From: Bacteroidota bacterium
Lineage (GTDB): Bacteria > Bacteroidota > Bacteroidia > Chitinophagales > Saprospiraceae
Length of the DNA stretch: 64,000 nucleotides
Direction: 5' to 3'
NCBI GenBank assembly: GCA_016124585.1
Contig: WGNL01000023.1
Coordinates: 1-64,000, forward strand
Part shown: piece by piece, positions 60,653 through 64,000 of the stretch
Layout: each line of letters starts with the position of its first letter
Numbering within the stretch: position 1 is the first letter of the stretch
Made by a program: the position numbers and the translations under genes
The notes under the pieces: model-generated
What the model saw: the letters and a program-made list of their open reading frames with translations, nothing else
What the model was told of the DNA's origin: nothing
Databases searched by the model: none

Positions 60653-62743
60653 TCACTCCACCTTTTTCCAAAAAAAACAAGTGCCATCATGCCTGTCAGG
60701 CGTGGTGCCTTCAGAATTGGCTGTGCAAAGTTCCTCAAGGTTTGGCGGACAAAATAGATAACGGTGTGTTTGCAAAGAGAGAAACATGATGTCGCCACGC
60801 AGCATATCCACCCATTGGAACGTGGAAGCATCTCCGTTGTCCTGTACCTCCAACCTAACCTCAGCCAAGCCGCCTGCCCCTTTCACTGTCACGAACCGGC
60901 CAGTGGCCACTTCTTGCAGTGCAATGCGGCCATTGCCTCTGTCCAATACACGAAAAATGCCCCCCTTTGCTACTGCATTGCTGGCGGAAACGGAACGCAG
61001 ATTGTTTCTCCAATTCACCAAGGCGCTACTGTCGGCGACGCTGTACAATGAAATCACTTGACCGTAAGGGATTGGTTGGGTTAAACCCTTGTTTCTTGGC
61101 TCGTCAACTTGGAAATAGTTGAAATCGGCAGCACCACCTTCCTTACCTTCCGTATTGTAGTTGAATAAGGTGTAGCGCACACCCTGAAAAGTCTTCAACT
61201 GGTAGGGCATTATCATTTTGTCGCCAATGTCCAAAAAGGTCTTGCCGTCGAGGCTGTAGGAAAACTGGGCGAGGTCATCGTCGAAATTGCAATGCAACCG
61301 AAGCCAGACCTGTTGCTGGTTAAGCTGGGCATCCACGCTTTTTTGTAGCTGTTGATCGAACACCCGCAGCACAGACCCTGACTTCGTTTTGACCACTCCC
61401 AGCCAAGCGTAGGGCAGGTTCAGCAGCGCCAACCCAGCAATATCACCTGACTGCAAATTTGTGGCATCAAGCTCCGTGGTAGCGTAAGATTCTGGCCCGA
61501 TAGCGCGTTGCGTTAGCGAATTTTTGGCCCACCAAAAAGATTCGGCGGGTAGGCTGTTCAGTCGAAGGTAGCCCTTGCGGGCATTCAGCGACCACTTGTT
61601 GTCCACAGGAACATGGTTCCATTGCCAAGCGTTTTTCAGCGCTGGACCATCAAACAGGTCGTTCCGCTCGAAGGGAGCGCCCCGTTTGGAGGATAAGCCC
61701 GTGTTGGGTTTTACCCAAATTCGGGGGGAGCGGTTCAGGTTGCCCGGCAGACCGAAATGTGGCCAACCGTCTTGCCAAGTGACGGGAGATAATGCCGTCA
61801 CCCGTCCCAAGGAATTGTAGTCCAACATGGACCAGCCCCACCACTCGCTTGATTGTACTTGGACGATACCGCCTTGGTGCATTGGGATACAGCCCACTTG
61901 GTTTAGCTTGCCGGGAATGATGTCGAACGGTGGGCCTTGGTTTGGTGTCCAAATACGGTAACTGGTACCTACGCCGAGATTTTCGTTGGCGCTCATAACT
62001 TTGATTTCATAAGGGCCATACGGCTGGTCGGCCCGCAGGCAAACCTGATAGCACTGCGGGTCATAGTTGGTGTTGGTGATAAAATACTTTCCGTTTATTT
62101 TGTAAAAATGGCAACCCTCCCCTGCCCCACTCCCTTTTTCGACGATGATTTTCTCTGTACCTGGAATGATGTCCAGCAGGTCATCGGTCAGTTGGGCAAG
62201 GTGCAGTTCATCGTAACCCCAGACCACATAGGTCTTGCCATCATCATCGAAAAGCACGCTTAGATCGTGCAGCCCAACTTTCATACTTTGCTGTATCCAA
62301 GGCCCAGCAGGATCGTTGGCGGAGAAAACCTGTGTGCTCTGCCCGTTGACATTGGTGAAAATATAAAACCGCTGGTTGTGGTAGCGGAAACTGGGCGCCC
62401 AAATTCCTTGGCCGTACATTTCCTTTTTGTCTTCCAGCCTTGCTTGTGGGCCTATGTCCAAACGATGTACAGCGTAGGTAAGCAGTTCCCAGTTGACTAG
62501 GTCTTTGGAGTGCAGGATTGGCAGGCCCGGCATAGTGTGCATGGTAGTGCCGGTGAGGTAGTAATCGTCGCCCACCCGAATCATGTCAGGGTCGGAAAAT
62601 TCTTCGTAAAAAAGGGGGTTGGAAAATGTGCCGTTCCCGTTGTCGGCCATCCACGTGCCGGGAGATGTGGTTTGCGCAATGCCTTGCAGCGCAAGAAAAA
62701 GCAACAGTGATGTGCTTGAAAACCAACAAGTAAGTTTATTCAT
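60653..62743 (-). CDS. Large GH43-family glycoside hydrolase with C-terminal lectin-like domains
   Basis: 696 residues. Signal peptide (TSLLLFLALQGIA, cut before QTTSP). Catalytic GH43 propeller at about 35-340: general base Asp51 (FSDPDMIRVGDDYYLTGTT), pKa modulator Asp in VGLHDLSVLFDDDGKTYVVWG, acid Glu in GAGEGCHFYKINGKYF. A concanavalin-like beta-sandwich at about 355-560 (LYDGPALKN-like NDLFDGPALKNAWQWNHVP, YATTELDATNLQSGDIAGLALL) corresponds to the GH43 C-terminal domain, and a beta-trefoil/fascin-like module ends the protein (about 570-696, VISLYSVADSSALVNWRNNLRSV, IALQEVATGRFVTVKG). Likely a xylosidase/arabinofuranosidase acting on hemicellulose. Confidence 0.92.
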   Translation of the reverse strand: MNKLTCWFSSTSLLLFLALQGIAQTTSPGTWMADNGNGTFSNPLFYEEFSDPDMIRVGDDYYLTGTTMHTMPGLPILHSKDLVNWELLTYAVHRLDIGPQARLEDKKEMYGQGIWAPSFRYHNQRFYIFTNVNGQSTQVFSANDPAGPWIQQSMKVGLHDLSVLFDDDGKTYVVWGYDELHLAQLTDDLLDIIPGTEKIIVEKGSGAGEGCHFYKINGKYFITNTNYDPQCYQVCLRADQPYGPYEIKVMSANENLGVGTSYRIWTPNQGPPFDIIPGKLNQVGCIPMHQGGIVQVQSSEWWGWSMLDYNSLGRVTALSPVTWQDGWPHFGLPGNLNRSPRIWVKPNTGLSSKRGAPFERNDLFDGPALKNAWQWNHVPVDNKWSLNARKGYLRLNSLPAESFWWAKNSLTQRAIGPESYATTELDATNLQSGDIAGLALLNLPYAWLGVVKTKSGSVLRVFDQQLQKSVDAQLNQQQVWLRLHCNFDDDLAQFSYSLDGKTFLDIGDKMIMPYQLKTFQGVRYTLFNYNTEGKEGGAADFNYFQVDEPRNKGLTQPIPYGQVISLYSVADSSALVNWRNNLRSVSASNAVAKGGIFRVLDRGNGRIALQEVATGRFVTVKGAGGLAEVRLEVQDNGDASTFQWVDMLRGDIMFLSLQTHRYLFCPPNLEELCTANSEGTTPDRHDGTCFFWKKVE

Positions 62744-62838
62744 TCGCTCCGTTTTAGTTGGGCGAATATCGGCTCAATGGGTGGTTTGCCATCAAATTTC
62801 TTCCGATTTGTGGGAAATGATTTTTAAAGATTGTGGTG

Positions 62839-63606
62839 TCAGTTTCGTTTGTAGAATAGCTGTTTAGTGCCATTGTCCGCTGTGATCAGCAGTGTCCCGT
62901 TTTCAATATAGTAACGTCCCAGACGGGCAGTTTCCGTTTGAACGCCATCGGTGGCGACCAGGAAGAGACCTTTGTTTTCTGTGTACCATTTCACTCCGGG
63001 TACAATGCCGCTGCCCCCGCTGCCTGCCCTACCCGACCCAGCATTGCTGCCAACCATGGTCTCGCCACCTAGGTCTGACAGTGTGCCGTCAGCATTGAAG
63101 GCTAGAAAGCTGCTGTTGGAGTAATAGCCATCCATTCCCGCACCGCTGTTGTAGTTTTCTTGCCGTTCCCAAGTTCCCACTAGCGCAGGGTCGTGCTTAG
63201 CATTGGCAGGCAACTTGGGCATGGCACCGGTTTTACCGCTTGGGGCATTGGTGGTCGGTGTCTTTGTAGTGCCAGACCTTTGTAAAGCTACTGGCATTTC
63301 AACGCCCATGAAACTCATTTTAAGGTCAAGTACATTGCCGTTTAACCGACCAGAGAGGTCAAGACTAATGCCAAGTGCTTCACAAGCTGCCTTCCCGCTC
63401 AGGTCCTTGCCTTGGCTTGTGGCCGTGATTTTATAGGTCTGTTCACTGTCGGTCATGACACCTGACCACTTACTAGTGCCCGCCGATTCGAGCGTGAGTT
63501 GAACAGCATCTCCATTGTACTCGCCGTTGTACTGCCCTGAGAAGTCTTGGGCCTGGAGGCAGGGTAAGGAAATGATCAGGTATAAAATTGGCAGGATTGG
63601 TTTCAT
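62839..63606 (-). CDS. Exported protein of unknown function
   Basis: 255 residues from the ATG at 63606; the frame extends upstream without a signal peptide. Signal peptide (ILPILYLIISLPCLQA, cut before QDFSG). The first 100 or so residues form a beta-sandwich (FSGQYNGEYNGDAVQLTLES, WSGVMTDSEQTYKITATSQGKDLSGKAA) similar to small structural domains of Bacteroidota exoproteins; then a Thr/Pro-rich linker and a second beta-domain beginning VGTWERQENYNSGAGMDGYYSNSSFLAFNADGTLSDLGGE, of the kind seen in lipocalin-like stress proteins. Function unknown. Confidence 0.75.
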   Translation of the reverse strand: MKPILPILYLIISLPCLQAQDFSGQYNGEYNGDAVQLTLESAGTSKWSGVMTDSEQTYKITATSQGKDLSGKAACEALGISLDLSGRLNGNVLDLKMSFMGVEMPVALQRSGTTKTPTTNAPSGKTGAMPKLPANAKHDPALVGTWERQENYNSGAGMDGYYSNSSFLAFNADGTLSDLGGETMVGSNAGSGRAGSGGSGIVPGVKWYTENKGLFLVATDGVQTETARLGRYYIENGTLLITADNGTKQLFYKRN

Positions 63607-63638
63607 GCGATGGATATTATTCAAGTGAAAATGAAGCT

Positions 63639-63670
63639 TAAAGATAAGGAAGGCGGGGGCATTTCCACAA
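63639..63670 (-). promoter_or_regulatory. Possible promoter of the 62839 gene
   Basis: Minus-strand TTG (63670-63668), a 21-nt spacer and TATCTTTA (63646-63639), one mismatch from TAnnTTTG, 32 nt before the ATG at 63606. Confidence 0.35.
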
Positions 63671-63711
63671 GGGAACAAGAAATGTCGCAATAATATTTAA
63701 GTGGCGACATC

Positions 63712-64000
63712 CTACTCCAACAAACTTAGTTCCTTCTTAAGCACTACTGCTTGAGCAGTGCGTATGCCATAAGTCCTGACAGTTCCTTTGAACTTGATTT
63801 TGGGAGGTTTATGCAGCAGCAGGTCATAGTCTGATTTGTTGACAGTGAGGAACACCAAGGAATCGGGTGAGCCTTCCCACGCTTTATCTAAAATCGCATC
63901 GGGCAAGAAGCTGCTTGCATTGAATTCCAGCTCAGGATATTCTTTTAGTTCAAAACTAAATTTACCATACTGTCCTTTTTCATACAAACCTGGGTACTTG
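63712..64000 (-). CDS. Unknown protein, 3' end only (5' partial)
   Basis: The frame is open to the right edge; the TTG at 63987 is internal. The last 95 or so residues are visible (KYPGLYEKGQYGKFSFEL, ELEFNASSFLPDAILDKAWEG, SLVFLTVNKSDYDLLLHKPPKIKFKGTVRTYGIRTAQAVVLKKELSLLE). A mixed alpha/beta tail with no recognised family; ends 106 bp before the 62839 gene's start on the same strand. Confidence 0.6.
   Translation of the reverse strand, partial: KYPGLYEKGQYGKFSFELKEYPELEFNASSFLPDAILDKAWEGSPDSLVFLTVNKSDYDLLLHKPPKIKFKGTVRTYGIRTAQAVVLKKELSLLE

Overview
The window reads as chromosome from a member of the phylum Bacteroidota, most likely a Saprospirales- or Chitinophagales-like environmental bacterium (inference). 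The sequence shows seven proteins ending in a type IX secretion (T9SS) C-terminal sorting domain (PNP motif, then a GxYxxxL-like strand, then a basic end), three TonB-dependent receptors with carboxypeptidase-like N-terminal extensions, two sigma/anti-sigma (ECF/FecR) receptor operons, a DUF1800/DUF1501 pair, many lipoproteins of the Bacteroidota type, and TAnnTTTG promoter elements. There are no rRNA or tRNA genes, no complete insertion sequence and no CRISPR array. Base composition is moderate, with AT-rich islands at about 15.2-18.4, 28.6-29.3 and 34.2-37.6 kb.

Layout. 0-4.3 kb: the end of a PKD/T9SS exoprotein and a TonB receptor. 4.3-5.2 kb: a KilA-N protein with a long perfect palindrome upstream and a second copy of its core inside the gene. 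5.2-11.5 kb: a leftward operon of ECF sigma factor, GH114-type lipoprotein, FecR anti-sigma factor, FecA-like receptor and a sugar isomerase-like protein. 11.6-15.2 kb: DUF1800 and DUF1501 genes. 15.6-22.8 kb: a Saprospirales-type unknown protein, a small fibronectin-type protein and a 1485-residue adhesin-like protein carrying both dockerin-like and cohesin-like segments. 22.8-27 kb: SGNH hydrolase, two cysteine-rich small proteins (one of only 38 residues), a CX4CH lipoprotein, a lipocalin-like lipoprotein and a GH43 lipoprotein.

27-38 kb is the most unusual part: a transglutaminase-like protein, large beta-propeller T9SS proteins, two in-register 21-bp tandem arrays (19 and 16 units) that share an identical 46-bp block, and four copies of a dispersed element of up to 140 bp with base-paired arms that change in a compensatory way between copies. 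Each array is followed on the same strand by one copy of the element.

38-46.7 kb: alpha/beta hydrolase, PafA-like phosphatase, outer-membrane barrel, CBS protein, and several lipoproteins or exoproteins. 46.9-51.4 kb: a second sigma-FecR-receptor module. 51.6-55.5 kb: an outer-membrane-like protein whose gene contains a perfect 28-bp inverted repeat, then an OmpR-type response regulator, its kinase and a PepSY-like lipoprotein. 55.6-64 kb: SnoaL-like lipoprotein, AraC regulator, APC permease, ThuA-like protein, large GH43 enzyme and two exported unknowns, the last running off the right edge.

Together the genes suggest a surface-oriented polysaccharide degrader: receptors import oligomers or chelates, T9SS places enzymes and adhesins outside, and GH43/GH114/ThuA/isomerase-like proteins process sugars.
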